Below are positions 28,161 to 41,055 of a stretch of DNA of 64,000 bases, in pieces. A program made the position numbers and the translations under genes. Source of the stretch: Enoplosus armatus (lineage: Eukaryota > Chordata > Actinopteri > Centrarchiformes > Enoplosidae); assembly GCF_043641665.1 (NCBI RefSeq), contig NC_092196.1, positions 11,917,192 to 11,981,191 on the forward strand, given 5' to 3'. Within the stretch, counting starts at the first letter, position 1. Each line of letters opens with the position of its first letter. The notes under the pieces were generated by a model. The model made no database searches. It saw only the letters and a list, made by a program, of their open reading frames with translations, and was not told the DNA's origin.

Positions 28161-28222
28161 GGAAAGAAGACCTGAAACCAAGAAAAGTGGAGCAAGAGTA
28201 GAGGAGGAAGCTTCTTCACTGG
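28161..28222 (+). other. Possible non-coding exon (vasn 5'UTR?)
   Basis: A 62-bp segment between a strong acceptor (ctgtttctag before 28161) and a strong donor (CACTGG|gtgagt after 28222). It contains no ATG and has in-frame stops, so it would be untranslated. It is on the vasn strand between the candidate promoter and the coding exon, which fits an optional 5'UTR exon. No transcript evidence is available. Confidence 0.3.
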
Positions 28223-28559
28223 GTGAGTGAAGCATGAAATTAAGTCTGACAGTTTTATTAGTATTCTGCGTCATTATGAATAAGTTGTGGCCGGTTACCA
28301 TAATACAAACACACTGTTACACGTCAGGAATAGTTTTTCATCACAGTGTAAGAGAGATTACATCAGCAATGTTGCATTTTTGACACGCGTCATAATAATG
28401 CGCTCCTTTGAATATTTGCATCCACAAACCCATACCGCACACTGTTGGCGGTCCTTATTGTGTTAACCGTAACACCCTGCTTCCTCAATGGGGTCCTTTC
28501 ACACAAATCTGAGCCTCTTAACAAGACTGGCAGGAGAACAAGAGCGGCTCTATTTAACG

Positions 28560-28560
<1 letters not shown>

Positions 28561-28588
<28 letters not shown>
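28561..28588. repeat. (AC)14 microsatellite
   Basis: Pure AC run. Confidence 0.95.
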
Positions 28589-28590
<2 letters not shown>

Positions 28591-28867
28591 TTTAATAGAT
28601 ACAGTGAGGCTGTGTACGGTTACAGACAGAGGGAAAAGGAAAAGAGAGAGTGGAGGAAGTTTGGAGGTTACCATGCCTGTCTGGTTGCTGAAGTTATGGA
28701 GTTGTGGCCGAAGTGGGTAGATTGTAGACTTTCCAGTACATGTAACCTTGTAAACTACAAATCTACAGTATGTGCAAGGCTCATAGTTTTTCTTTTGTTT
28801 TTCACAGAAAAATACAGAGACTTTTAAGAAAGAAGCGATTTAAACAGATTTTCACCCAGAATTCACG

Positions 28868-29160
28868 TCCCAACATATTTAAAAGGACAGGTCTGGTGAT
28901 ATTCTATATTTTTCTTATTGTCAGCAAATCCCATGAAAAGACCAAAACCAACAACGAATTGATGAACATGGTCATTCCCACATACACCTCAAAAACTAAT
29001 AAACCACTTATATGTGCTGGGCTCCAGTTATTGTCTATCATTGCGTCACTGGTGAAAACTGTCGCTCTGATTTTCTCTTCTACTTTACACACCCCTCCTG
29101 ACCCCTCTCCCTCTGTCCTGTCTCATTCCTGTGTTGTGCTAGTTGTCAATGAGCTGTGAC
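28868..29160. repeat. Probable interspersed teleost repeat
   Basis: The text 'aaaggacaggtctggtgat', 'gtcagcaaatcccatgaaaag', 'accaaaaccaac' and 'ggtgaaaactgtcgctctgat' matches a dispersed percomorph sequence I recognise from many introns. The 129-codon plus-strand frame here belongs to it and is not a gene. Confidence 0.5.
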
Positions 29161-29164
29161 AGGG

Positions 29165-30390
29165 ACTGTGCGGGCTTGTAAAGGCACACACATACACAGC
29201 ACAAGGCCATAGCTTCGGGCCTCCGGACGCACACCGCTACTCTCGCTAATTGCCTTACAGCTCCTCCTCCTCTCTCTGAGCAGCCCAGTCCTCCTCAGGG
29301 AAAACAGAAAAAGACGAGAGAGCGGTGGTGGTGCAGAGTTCTTCTTCTGAGGTTGACTTTCGGCCGTAACACATGCACATATTCCTCAGATTAAGGAAGT
29401 TGTTCATGGTGTGTTGGCTTGCTTTCTGCGCAGGCAATGCTTCAATGTCAACGTACACACTGGCTCAGTTTCTGCCTTAATCCTGGAGTTTCAACATCAA
29501 AGCTAAGATGAATTACAGCACACTCTGACATCCTGTGCGTGTATATTTTACCGGCCTTTTTCCTGAGTGCTGACTACACACTGCCACACCTCACGTCTGT
29601 ATTTGAATATGTAGTAAAATATGAGCGTGTGCATGCGACAGGGCTCTGATTCCAAGCCAAATTGGCTGTTAGCAGCCTGTGTTTCCCATTAATGTGACCT
29701 GTAGCTGTGTGTGTTGAACTTCTAGACATCCTCTTCACAACCTCCCCCGCTCAATACGTTGCTCATTAACGCCCTGACACCACGGCAACCATGTATTAAC
29801 TGTCAGTTAATAATGTTAATATTTCGACCTAAAAGCAAACATGGAAGAGCAAACAAAGGTGCTCCTTGATATTCATATACTCTAACTCTACCACAAACAC
29901 ACAGACTCATTGACATCAGATGGCACATGTGTGAGCAAACACACACAGGTACGCATTGTTCTGTGTGTTACAGGTCAGCTCAGGAATCTACTGTACTCAC
30001 TTAATGCCGTGTATGAACGGATGTGAGAGCAAACAAACTGTTCTTAATTTAGACAAATTGCTCATCACTGCTACAATAACAAAGCATCATTCTCTCTGTC
30101 TCTCTCTCTCTCTCAGGCAGTCTGTCAGTGTGACTAACACATAGGGCACAGACATACAGACACCCATCCTGTATACTGAAGGCACAGATCTGTGCTCCCT
30201 CATAACCACACCAAGGGACCCTCTTTCTCAATTCAGTGAATGGGCTAAAGCCGGCATCAGGGTAAAGTCTTTAAAGTACCATACCAGTGGTTTGCATGTT
30301 TAGTACACATCACATATACTTTACATCACAGTTAATTATTCTGCAAACCGTGCTGCTTTGTTTTTAGATATTTGAATATGTTTTTTCTAC
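29165..30390. other. Intronic DNA, no exon recognised
   Basis: Contains a short CT tract near 30087-30116. No exon seen. Confidence 0.5.
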
Positions 30391-30393
30391 TAT

Positions 30394-30700
30394 TCCAGGC
30401 ATCCATTGGTTTCCATTCATTTTCATACACTATGAAAATCTACTAACAGACTATTGAAACTTGCGTGAGTTTTAAACCATCAAGTCTGCATTGATTTTTG
30501 TCCGAGTTAAACTGTTGTTACGAGGTAATGTTGTGCCCTACAAATCAAACCAAACTAACCTGCGTTACCATAGAGTAACAATGCGGCAAATAACAATCCA
30601 AACTTGTTCAGTGTGATGGGTTACGCAACTCAAGCAAGTTTCACTAGTCCGCTAACACATTTTCATACTGTGTAGAAATGAATGAAAACCAAAGGCTGGT
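30394..30700. mobile_element. Fold-back MITE-like element with ~80-bp inverted repeats
   Basis: The left end (about 30394-30475) contains ttggtttccattcatttt, ctatgaaaatct, cagactattgaaacttgc and gtgagtt. The reverse complement of the right end (about 30620-30700) reads ttggttttcattcattt, gtatgaaaatgt, cggactagtgaaacttgc and ttgagtt in the same order and spacing. Similarity weakens but continues toward the middle (near 30548), so nearly the whole 307 bp can fold on itself. There is no open frame. This is the structure of a non-autonomous DNA transposon (fold-back or MITE type). Target-site duplications could not be defined. Confidence 0.75.
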
Positions 30701-33700
30701 AAAGAAATATACATCCAAAAGTCTGAAACTTGGTCAGCAATTACAAATAATCTGTTGTTAAACTTGCAAAAACAGTGTTAATAAATGGACACAATGTGGA
30801 ATAAATGGACACAATAGGCCTAGGGTGAAGTTTGTGTTTGTGTAGTGTATTTTTCTATATGATTGTGTATGTTTTTAAATGGAACAGCCTCACCGGGCAG
30901 ATTCTGGCCTACATTATAAGCAGATCATGCTGCTAAATGCTTTGGAAAAAAGGGGGAGTTCATGTTGCATTGAGTTTGATCGTCTTCTATGAAATGCACT
31001 TTAGACAGTTCGCTGGATTGTTGCATTCAGCAGGTTTACGCAGTCCGTTGTAGTGACAACCTAAAGGAAAAAATGAGGTTACAGAGGGCTCACTTGTTTA
31101 TTCCTCCACTTCTGTCACTACCCTCCTCCCCTTTTGTCTCTCTTGCCTTGTTTGTGCTGGATATGAGGAATCTTGTGGTAGTGCGCACCTGCTGCAGGCA
31201 AAGTTGAGGGTCAATGTTGATGTCTTAATAGACTGGTGCTGACTGATGTCTTCACACGCGGCAAGGTGGTAGGGCTCACCTGTTTAATCAGTAGAGTATG
31301 TGGGTCAATGTGCAAATCAAACTAGGGATTAAAGACTGATGTTGGCTCACGACATCCGACATTTATCTGCGAAACATCCAGAGGCATTTCATGTCACATT
31401 TACTTCACAGTGGAAACCGAGAAGCCACTTTGAAGAAGTACGACAAATCACACTGTGGTCGTAATACTGTAATAAACAAGTCTTGGTTCAGGAGGTAAAC
31501 GCAGGGTGCCCAAGGCCGCGGAGGAGAGGCATGTCAGTGTTGGGGGAGGGGGAACTTTGCTAACTGACTGCTGGTTTGCCAGCCAGCTTCCACTGCGCTG
31601 GCGCGGTACCAACACAGGCAGTAGTTTCACAATAAATTCCTTTGTGACATCCTAATCAGCACCAGTGATCTCCATTTCACATTTATCTTGTGTGTGGCAC
31701 ATGTCTGAGGTGTTTTTGTTTTTTAAGAGGAAAAAGCCTGCAGGGCAGAATGACTAGAAAAATCACAAACGGTAACTCTTAGAAAAAGAGGTTGTGTGAG
31801 GTTGGGGGACTGAAAAACAGGTAGCACTGCAAGATGCCTGCCTTTAAATGAAGATTGTGGTCTAGAAAAGAAAAAAAGGGAAGTTCCACTTGTGCCAGAT
31901 TTACTGTACATATACATTTATCTAATGTCTGACAACTGAATATAATTACTTGTGTAGAGAATATGAATAGTTATGTTTTGCACATAGTCCAAATGAAAAA
32001 AACAGCCCTGCACTTACAAGGCGTGAGTTTGTACGTGTCTTTTCATAGTCCACAAGTTGCTTTGCTGAATTGCATTTGAACAAGGTAAACAAGTTGATGT
32101 TTACCTGTCAGCACTAGCGCTGCCCTGAGTTTCTGTTTGCCATCTCATTACCCTAGAGCTCTCACAAGGTCTTCAGCCTAATGAATGCTTTGACAGCTAC
32201 ATAGTTTGCCCCGGGGCCCTGCAGGGCTGTTCATCAGATTCCAGTCATACTCTTGCCAGCTACATGAACAAACCTGAAGAAAAGGAAACAGGTGAGCAGA
32301 GCAGCAAGGGGAGGACAGGGTGACAAGGCGAAGACAGGGTTAGAAATATCTGCGCGATGTGTCAAACAAGAGTGTCGTCTGTTAGCAACGCACTGCTGTA
32401 CAATTTGTTTGTGTGCATAGCTGTATGTGTGCACGTTTAACGCCAGTGCCTTCACAGACATGCAGTCGGGCTACTCTGTAGAATCAGTCGAGACCTATTT
32501 ATCTTCCTGAAGGCCAGAGGAGATACTCTGATAAATAACTACAGTATGGTGGAGAGATGATCCACACATACAGACAGATGAGCAGACAGGCAGCCGGATA
32601 ATGGGCGAGTGTTTCCTCAGTGAGTGCGCGTGACACTGTTTGTCTTACAAGGATAGTCAGCCTGCCATTCAGTCTGTCTTACAGTCAGTCAGTGTGCCTG
32701 CCTGCCGCCTGAATCGCACACACCCTCTGATTTAGTTGAGCTTCAATTTGAACTCTTACACAGCGCTGTTGCAACTAAGGACAAAGGTAAAAACAGTGTC
32801 AACATCCAGCTGTGCTCAAAGTGTGGTCCATCCCTTGATCTTTCAAACAAAGAGAATAAGAAGGATCTTGCATCATACATAGTCGCTTTGGCTAATTCTA
32901 GCAGCGTTAGTAACCATAAGAGAATAATAGAAAGACTCCCACGTTCGTGTAAAGTGTATTCGTCAGTAATAGCAAAGGGTGCATATTTCCAAGCTCTGAT
33001 AAATAAACATTGTGTATTTCACATCAGGTAGATAAAGATCAGGTGGCCAGGTGACAAACTAGCATTGCAGTCATGTTGGAGCTGGAATGAATGTCAGAAG
33101 GGTAGGCAGAGTGTCGGCGTGTGCACATTACTCTGGGCCTGTGGCTGGCTCATAAAACTGGTCCATCCAGACACTTCTAACCACAAGCGCACACACACAG
33201 CACAAACATTTCCCTGTCCCCACTCGAGGCCAGGCTCTCTCAGGTGTTTTGAAGACAGTTGAAAGGAGTCTTTTTGAAACGCCCCTTGCTGTATGAGACC
33301 AGTTTGCTTTGGGTGTCCCTTTAAGGAGCACAAAGCTCTGAAGAACACTGCTCCCAGGGTCAGTGAGCCAGACAGTACAATAAAGTTTTGATTCTGGAAG
33401 GAGGCATGAATAGTCATGCACAGGATGTGAAGGCACAAGCCAAGGCCTGGAGAGAGTCCAGTTTTGTGACACTAGGATGTCGTATTTACTGTTTCCTGGT
33501 GATGCAGTCCTTTTTGGACTCATCAGACTGTGACTACTGCATGTGTGGTGTGCTGCTGTGTAAGAAAATAAAAGATAAACAGAGAGAGACAGGGAGTAAG
33601 TAAGGCAGAGAGGTGTTGTTTGTGTTTCTATGCCACTCAGCTGTGACTGATTCAAGCAAGGTCAAAGATTCAACAGAGTAGTGGGGTCATACTGTTGTCG

Positions 33701-35837
33701 TCGCACCGTCTGAGCAGCTGAACAGCATAAGAGAAGCTGCTTGGACACCTAACTCATTTTTACACAAGGAACAAGATTGACAAAAGTTGTAGGTGCAAAC
33801 ACAACAAAGGAAGAAATCAGATGAAAGCCCACGTTGTCAGTGGTGCACTGAAATCCTTTGAGTCCGTGTAATGTGAGAGTGCTGTGGTGAAGATCTCAGA
33901 CAGATGCATTTGTGTGTGCCTAGGAAAGAAATGTGACTGTGACCTCAATGACTATCTGTCCCGAGAGGTCGCAGGGCAGGGTGCACTGATGAAAGACGTG
34001 TGTCAGTGTTGAGACATTGCTCACTGGGCAAAACAAGAGGACACTGTGTGTAAACTAAGATAGGAGAGAAGAATGGAGAGTCCACTTCAGCCAGTGCATC
34101 CTGTGTCTACCCTCATATGTGGCTTTATAAAAACAAAATCAAGTCTGGTATCTACAGCACCATCCGTCATATCCTACAGCAATAAAACAAAAGGAAATGG
34201 TCCACATTTCCTTTTGGAACTCATAGTGCCTGACCTCTACACTCTGAAGCTCAGAGGAGGCAGAGCTAGTTTGGCTGCCCGGCCGCCCACCTCTGCCTGC
34301 TCTGACACAGGAGCGTACAGCCGGCTGAAGCTGGAGCTTTGGCGCAGTTCGCATCATTTACTGAGACACACTCCAGAGGTTTTGGGTTTCATGTTGCCCT
34401 GAAGGAGCGGAGAAAGCACCTGTTATGGAGACGAGGATCAGCAAGCTTCAGGTGTACTTGTGTGTGTGTGCATGTGCGTGTGTGTGTGCGTGCATGCGTG
34501 TGTGTGTAACTGGAGCTGGGTGTGTCCCCGTGTCAAAAAGGGCCTGTTATCTGTGTTGTCTGGGCCACAGTTACAACAGAGGACACAGAATACTGAGCAG
34601 CAGTGGAAACACTAATCTAGAGCCTGACCTCTGACCTCAAGGAGTCGCTCTCTGCCTCAATGCTTCATGGGCTTTGTTGTCCTTTGGACTGATGCTATCT
34701 GGAATGACTGTTTGGCTTTTAGGCTTCTTTTTTTCTCTTTTGTGTTAATATTTCACAATCAAACTTAGCTCTTCAGCACATGAAAATGTAAACAGGAACA
34801 CAAAGGAAATACTGGTTCGGTTTTCAAAATCAAACACAGAGTTGCCCCGTATCCCTCCTATAGCGCAGCAAATATACACTGTTTTTGTGAGTTTTACAAT
34901 CCCACTACCCTCCTATTCACCCCTGGACTGTATATTATGCTCTCTTTCAAGTCCTCCAGCTGCAGGCTCTAATGGTAAAGCTTCACACTGTCCTCATAAG
35001 CAGGCCTGGTGAAAACCATAAATCCTGAGATGAAAAGGGCCGCCCTTCACACCAATAATAAGGTGCTTTGCAAATCATTTAGATGTGCACAATGAAGGGA
35101 GCAAAAATCATAGAATGAGAGAAGGATAAAGTCTTTAAACTAAAGTCTAAAGTCTGTAACTAGGAGGCAGCCCGACAGGAACCTGCCTGTTGTTTAAGTG
35201 GTTGTTTGTGTTCATTAAAACAACAGCCCCTTGACGTCAATCAGCACTGGCAGAGCTGATGTAGCAGGGATGTTACTGTTACAGGGTCTTTTCTTGTGGT
35301 CAGGCTGAAATCAGTTGCAAAGCTTTGTTTGTGCAGCACATTTGAAACGACTACTGCCCCTAATCCCCCTCCATACCACTACAAAGCATAGTGATGATAT
35401 TGTGGCTTCAAGATGAGTATTGCCTGTGACAGACATACTAAAACTATCATCCTTCTGTCCTTTCACGTGTCCTCCTCCCCCTTTTGATCAGTACATATTC
35501 TGTTTCCTCATCTAATATAGTTCAACAGGTACAACTAGCAATAAAGCACATGCAGTACCTCATGCCATAAACACTTCACAGCATTACATGCGTACCAACA
35601 GACCTACATTAACATAGCTGACATTTTTAAACTCATAGTTGAGCTGCATGTCTCTGCTGTCAGCACAAACGTGCTCTTTTCTCTCCTGCGACACTTCTTA
35701 AGTAATCTTTTCATCCTTGGATCTTCTACACAACACTTGTTTCCCCTTCCCAATTCTCTCTTGACCCCTTTGTCATGTTGACGGATAACCCCACCGGATT
35801 GTGGATAACAGGCTCCAGCTGTGGCAGGGACTGACAG

Positions 35838-35839
<2 letters not shown>

Positions 35840-35886
<47 letters not shown>
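35840..35886. repeat. (GT)n microsatellite
   Basis: Pure GT run of about 23 units. Poly-Cys-Val and poly-Thr-His frames over it are artefacts. Confidence 0.95.
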
Positions 35887-35887
<1 letters not shown>

Positions 35888-38800
35888 AGGAATGGTCCTT
35901 TGTCTTTTCATGGGGTCAGAGATGGAAAAGGGGCAAAAATAGAGAGGGGAAAGGGGAACATGGGAAAGAGGGGGGATCACATCTGCCTTCATCACCAGCA
36001 TTTCTCTGGGTGCCTGAATTATCATTTACAACCAATGTGAATTCATGTCCCTGTGCTACTGTAGTAAATCTATGCGAGGAGGTATATTTTAGTAGTGCAC
36101 CCCAGTGAACTGAACCAAGACCTACAACACTGTAGATCATACTCTAATGCAAATACCACAAGCGTTGCTCCTTTAATAGATAAAGTCCCCAAAGAGAAGG
36201 GGCCTCTTTAATGGGAGTATCCACTCTGTAGTGTGCAGCCTTATCCCCTTACTGTGACTTGGCGTGGTGCCCCCCTGTAGTCTCTGGCCCGGCCTGCTGA
36301 ATTATGCAAGTGTGCAGTGACCTGCGACTCCTCCACACACATACACACTGCAATTTTCTACCCCCCTCTTGTACCCTTCATTGCCCCTCAGTGTTGGCCT
36401 TCAGCTCTGAAGAGAAGGGCTCTTGACGCTTGGCCTGCCGGGATTTAATTGCTGAAGCCCACTTCACCCTCCCAAAGCCAGGCCTTATCCACCTCTCCAC
36501 ACCGGTGCCCCTGCTGACAGAAACCTGCTTTTGTCTCCGCTGTTCCCCTGCTTGTGTTTTCTTTTTCCTCCTCATCTTGAAAAGAAAGAAAAAGCGGGAT
36601 AAGAAGTGAGCTGAGGGAGAGGGAAAAATGCTTTTCTTTCTTTTGGCTCTTTAATTTTTCTTTTCAAGGGGCTGACCATGTATTTTACTTAAAGTTGCGC
36701 AAAGACGTTCCCAGGCTTTTTTCTTTGTCATTACTGTTTCTGGCCTTCGGGTGAATCCACATATTCATCAGCTAACACGTTTTATTCTAATATAACCCAC
36801 AAACCTAGACTCAAGCGTAAAGAAAACACAGATGTCAGAACAATTGTTATATAACAAATCTGGTCACAAAGATGTTTTAACTTCCATTCATATAAGCAGC
36901 ACCATCATTCATCCAATCCATCGTCTGTTTATAAACCAGAAAGACTCCCTGTTAATCTCTAAATGCCAAGCCAATGAGACAGACAAGCTCACTTTTTCAA
37001 ACTCAGCTGCTGCCTGTCTCAGGAATGTCTCAACAAGCGCACAGGGGAGAGAAAAGGAAATTACAACTCAAGGAAGGCAAGAAGGGAGGGGGTATTCCTC
37101 CTCGCACAGGATGACAAGCCCGTCTTTCTACTATCTCTCACTGGGCCCTCCACCTACACTCACTTCAAAACACTCACGTTAAAGCCACACAGCCAGGAGT
37201 CACTCAGCACCATGGTATACTGTGGATCCATACTGTAGTGACGCCACAGTTGCGCCTTATCTTACCCACCGATAAGACCTGCACAAGTCACTCGTATCTA
37301 AAAAGAAAGAAAACAGGAGAATCTAACCTATCAAGCTACAGCTTATCTGTGATCTGGCTGTATTCACTGACTGAACCCCTCCCCACCCACCTCCACCACA
37401 GTTTCTCCTCCGCTGGGTTATCAGATGTGCCTGGCCCAGTTTGGAATGAGGCACTCTCAAATAAACATTCTGCCCCGGGGAGCTATGGTAGAATCACCAT
37501 GTTGAGTTTCTAAGAAAAATATTCTCAGTTTTATCTGCAGAGCTCACTCTCCTCTCATGGCTGCTTTGATGTTGTTGTATGTTCTGGCACCGGACCCTTA
37601 TACCCGTCTCTGGCCCTGATATAATGTACCAAAGTCAAGTTTCTCCATCTCCGGAAAGAATGAAATCGGATTTTTGGACAACTTCAGACACATATGATAC
37701 TTTTCTCACACAAATAGGAAAGTGCATGCAGTATCCTGCACTGAAATTGAAATGCAGCACCCCACACAGAGTGATGATATGAAGACCATCTGCATACGCT
37801 GCAGCTGTTGATTCTATTCCCTTCATCTCCTGTTTATCTTCCCAAATCCTTTTGCTTTCCCTTGTTCTGTACACATACGCAGCACGGCAGCCACACTTTC
37901 TTTCTTTTCTCTCTTCCATCTGCACTTCCATGATTTCTGTAATGAAACCTGCCTTTTTCTCTGTGAGTATTTAAAAAGTTCTGGCCATCCTGTGAACTTA
38001 TGACTCCAGTTATTATTGATTACTACAATTAAAACTTTTATTTCCAACCAGAGCAAATAAAATGTTCTCCTCCCAGGCACTGAGGCATGACCCAAAAATT
38101 CTTAACAACTCTGTACATGTAATTACTTACCTGTTAAAGTGAATTCCCTCAGGCACTGTGGATAAATTATGGAATAACTGCAACCCTTCACCCCTGCTGC
38201 CCATTCAGCCGTAGTCAACAGCAAACTATCGCCATCAGATGTTATTGTTACTTTCTGGTCAAGATTTTCTATAAACAATTGCAATACTAAGTGGGCCCAA
38301 ATTTTCTGCACGGCTGCCAAAGTTTCCGTGCTGTTAGCAGGTGCTACCTCTGAAAACTAGTTGGCTGCTTTGTTCAATCAAGCCTTAAGGTTTGAGCAGG
38401 GTCATTTTATTGGCATCTGGCTACACAGAATAACATTTCTGTCATGTCTGAAAGAGTTATCTGGATAATAAGTAACGTGTTGGCAGTCGGGTTCAAGCGA
38501 ACGCCATGATTGCTTTTAGTTTACACGGGAGAAGGAAAAATAAGAGACCAGGGAATCTTTCCAAGGAGGTTGCAATTTCAAGGAGGAGCGGAAAGAAAAA
38601 GTATACTGAAAGAGAAGGAAAATAAATGCCATAGCTGTGGCGTGATGAGATGATACTGGCCCTTCCTCCGCCTCTCTAATGCACCCCCCAAAAACCCTTG
38701 ATCTCCTCTCCAAGTTCTGACATTGGAGCCAATGGCTTTTTTGTTGTAAAGAAACAGAAAGGGAAAGGAAATAATAAATTAATTAAAAAAATAGAAATTA

Positions 38801-39067
38801 TTTAAGTTGGCAGCACCTCTGATGCTATTGTAACATGTACTTGGCTTAAGTACATTTTGGTGGCATTGACATAAAACTACAGCAACACTCAGCAAACAGT
38901 CTATGAAAGCTTTCTGTGTATGTGGATCAAGGGTTAACCAAACACTAATCAGTGTATTATTTAATTTTTAAATAAATTGCATTGCATAGCATTTATTTCC
39001 CAACACTTACCACTGACCACAACACTCTAATTCTCGTATCAACAAGAGGAGAGAGCAACTGTGCTTC

Positions 39068-39152
<85 letters not shown>
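39068..39152. repeat. (AT)n microsatellite with two GT interruptions
   Basis: About 85 bp of AT repeats, interrupted by single g's near 39093 and 39121. It is fully self-complementary in places and can extrude hairpins. Confidence 0.95.
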
Positions 39153-39156
<4 letters not shown>

Positions 39157-41055
39157 GCTGTAACTTCAGAGGATAAGAACATAGTTCCAATATAGAAAAG
39201 GAAATGAGGAAAATAAAACGTCCAAAGCAATTTCTTTGACATTTCTGGTGTTATGGGCCTTAACCCTAAGCAGTGTGAGAACAGAATGTTCCATCTGTGT
39301 AAAACTGTAAGTCACACATACTTGGCTTCTTATTCAGGTATTTGTGCAGTGCAGACATCAACAACTGCACCATTTAAGGCCCTAAAATAAGCTCCCTCGG
39401 GCATTCAAGTCAACTAACATACAGTACTTGTGGGTGTCATAAATCACTAAGAAAGGTTTAGGAGATTTCAACCACTCACTTTCCTCACTCCCAATCAATG
39501 AACTTAAATGAGGACATTAGGTAACTGCAGGTCACCAGGGGAATTTTGAGGGTATTTGAGCGAATCAGCCCTCTGGTTAAAGGGTAAGGACAAAAAAGTG
39601 TTTTCTATTGACCCCTTGGAGAGTAAAAGGAGAGAAGACAAAGATCTGTCTGAAGAAGAGAAATGGTCAACAGATAGAGATGTTGCCTCAGCCCCCAAGG
39701 CCATCTCACTCAATAGCAGAGGGTGATAAATTGCCACATAGACTCTTGTCAGCAACTAGTTTCTTCTTTATCTCCCCTTATTCCTCTCTCCGTCTCCTGC
39801 CCATCCCTTTCAAGTACTGTGCTGACACACTACACTTGTTTTGTAAGGCTTGGGCTCCGGTGAAATGGGCTTAAATCACAGTATGTTATCTTCCTGATGA
39901 TCTACTCTCTTTGGTCTCTGTATATTTCATCCTTTTTACAGTTTTAGAGACACTTGTCTGGCAAGTAGCACTGGCCGTCAGTCTGCGTAATGACAACATA
40001 GAAAGCGTGTGTTATTTATGTTACGTCTATAGTCAGGGAAGCAGCTCCAGGCTATCGGTGAAGCTCCTCTCCAAGAGAACGCCACAAAGTAAATCATCCA
40101 CAGATGCATGGCCACGTGCAACATGGCAGACATACAGCCAAACAAAGTTGACACGGTATGGTTATATGAAACTGGAGAGACCTGAGCAGTGTTTATGGTG
40201 AATCATTAAGAGGGCGTGTGAGAAGCTTTTCACTGTTTCAGTGACTCTTGTGTTTTCACTTTGATACATCATCTCTGAAACAAAACAAGTTGGATTTGTT
40301 CATTGCCGCTGTGCGTCTGTTTCATAGGATATGGAGTCTGTCATAAACATAGGGAAAACAGTTAACTGTGACCCCACTACAACCACAGAGTGCCTGCAGT
40401 ACAGTAAATTGCAGTGGGTGGGCGGCACAAGTACACACCCTTTTGTTTACAAACACCAACATATATATTATCATATATACTGTACATGCACACACACATT
40501 CATACATAGCCATCTAGTAGTATCATTAGAGAGGAAACAAAGGTTTTGGCATCCCACAGTACTATCTATTACACAGATCGTTGCAGGGAGAATGTGGAAC
40601 TCCTTTAGCCAGAAAAGTGTGGCAGGACACCACTATGTCAACCCCGCAGAGTATAGCAGAAAACCTCTGAAGCCTGAGGTCACGGCTACAGCCCTATTGT
40701 TTGAGAGACCTTGTGACAAAAGACTGCCTTTGATCACTGGCTCTGCATAGTTAAACCTTTGATAGTAATCTCACTCTATGAAACACATTAAAAGAACCAC
40801 ACAGTGAATTAATAGCTGACCTAGGCTGTTTTGGAAACTAGACAATACAGGGAGGAAAATGAGCTTTGTGAAAGAAATTCAACATTGTGCTCTGTCACAT
40901 TTCTTGGTGCAACAGCTGGACGCTCTGGAGGCCAGCGACATTATGTGTATTACTATGCTGTTTACTATCCTGTTTACGATCTGTCTGTGTTTACTGTATA
41001 TTTATCTTTATGCAGGTTATTGACAGTTTATATGTTCTCTTGTTTTAGGCTGAGC

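Larger units (their letters stand above)
30705..41040. other. Intron upstream of the vasn coding exon
   Basis: About 10 kb with GT tracts (34455-34507, 35840-35886), an AT microsatellite (39068-39152) and no recognisable exon. A minus-strand frame of 175 codons at 33128-33655 is discussed among rejected items. The last bases (tatgttctcttgttttag) form the acceptor of the vasn coding exon. Confidence 0.5.

Noticed and set aside
33128..33655. Minus-strand open frame of 175 codons
   Set aside because: No domain, no splice sites, and a second long frame overlaps it in another phase. Composition looks random.
40831..41055. In-frame extension of vasorin by 75 codons upstream
   Set aside because: A clear splice acceptor (ttttag) lies at 41043-41048, between this stretch and the signal peptide. 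The extension does not resemble vasorin.
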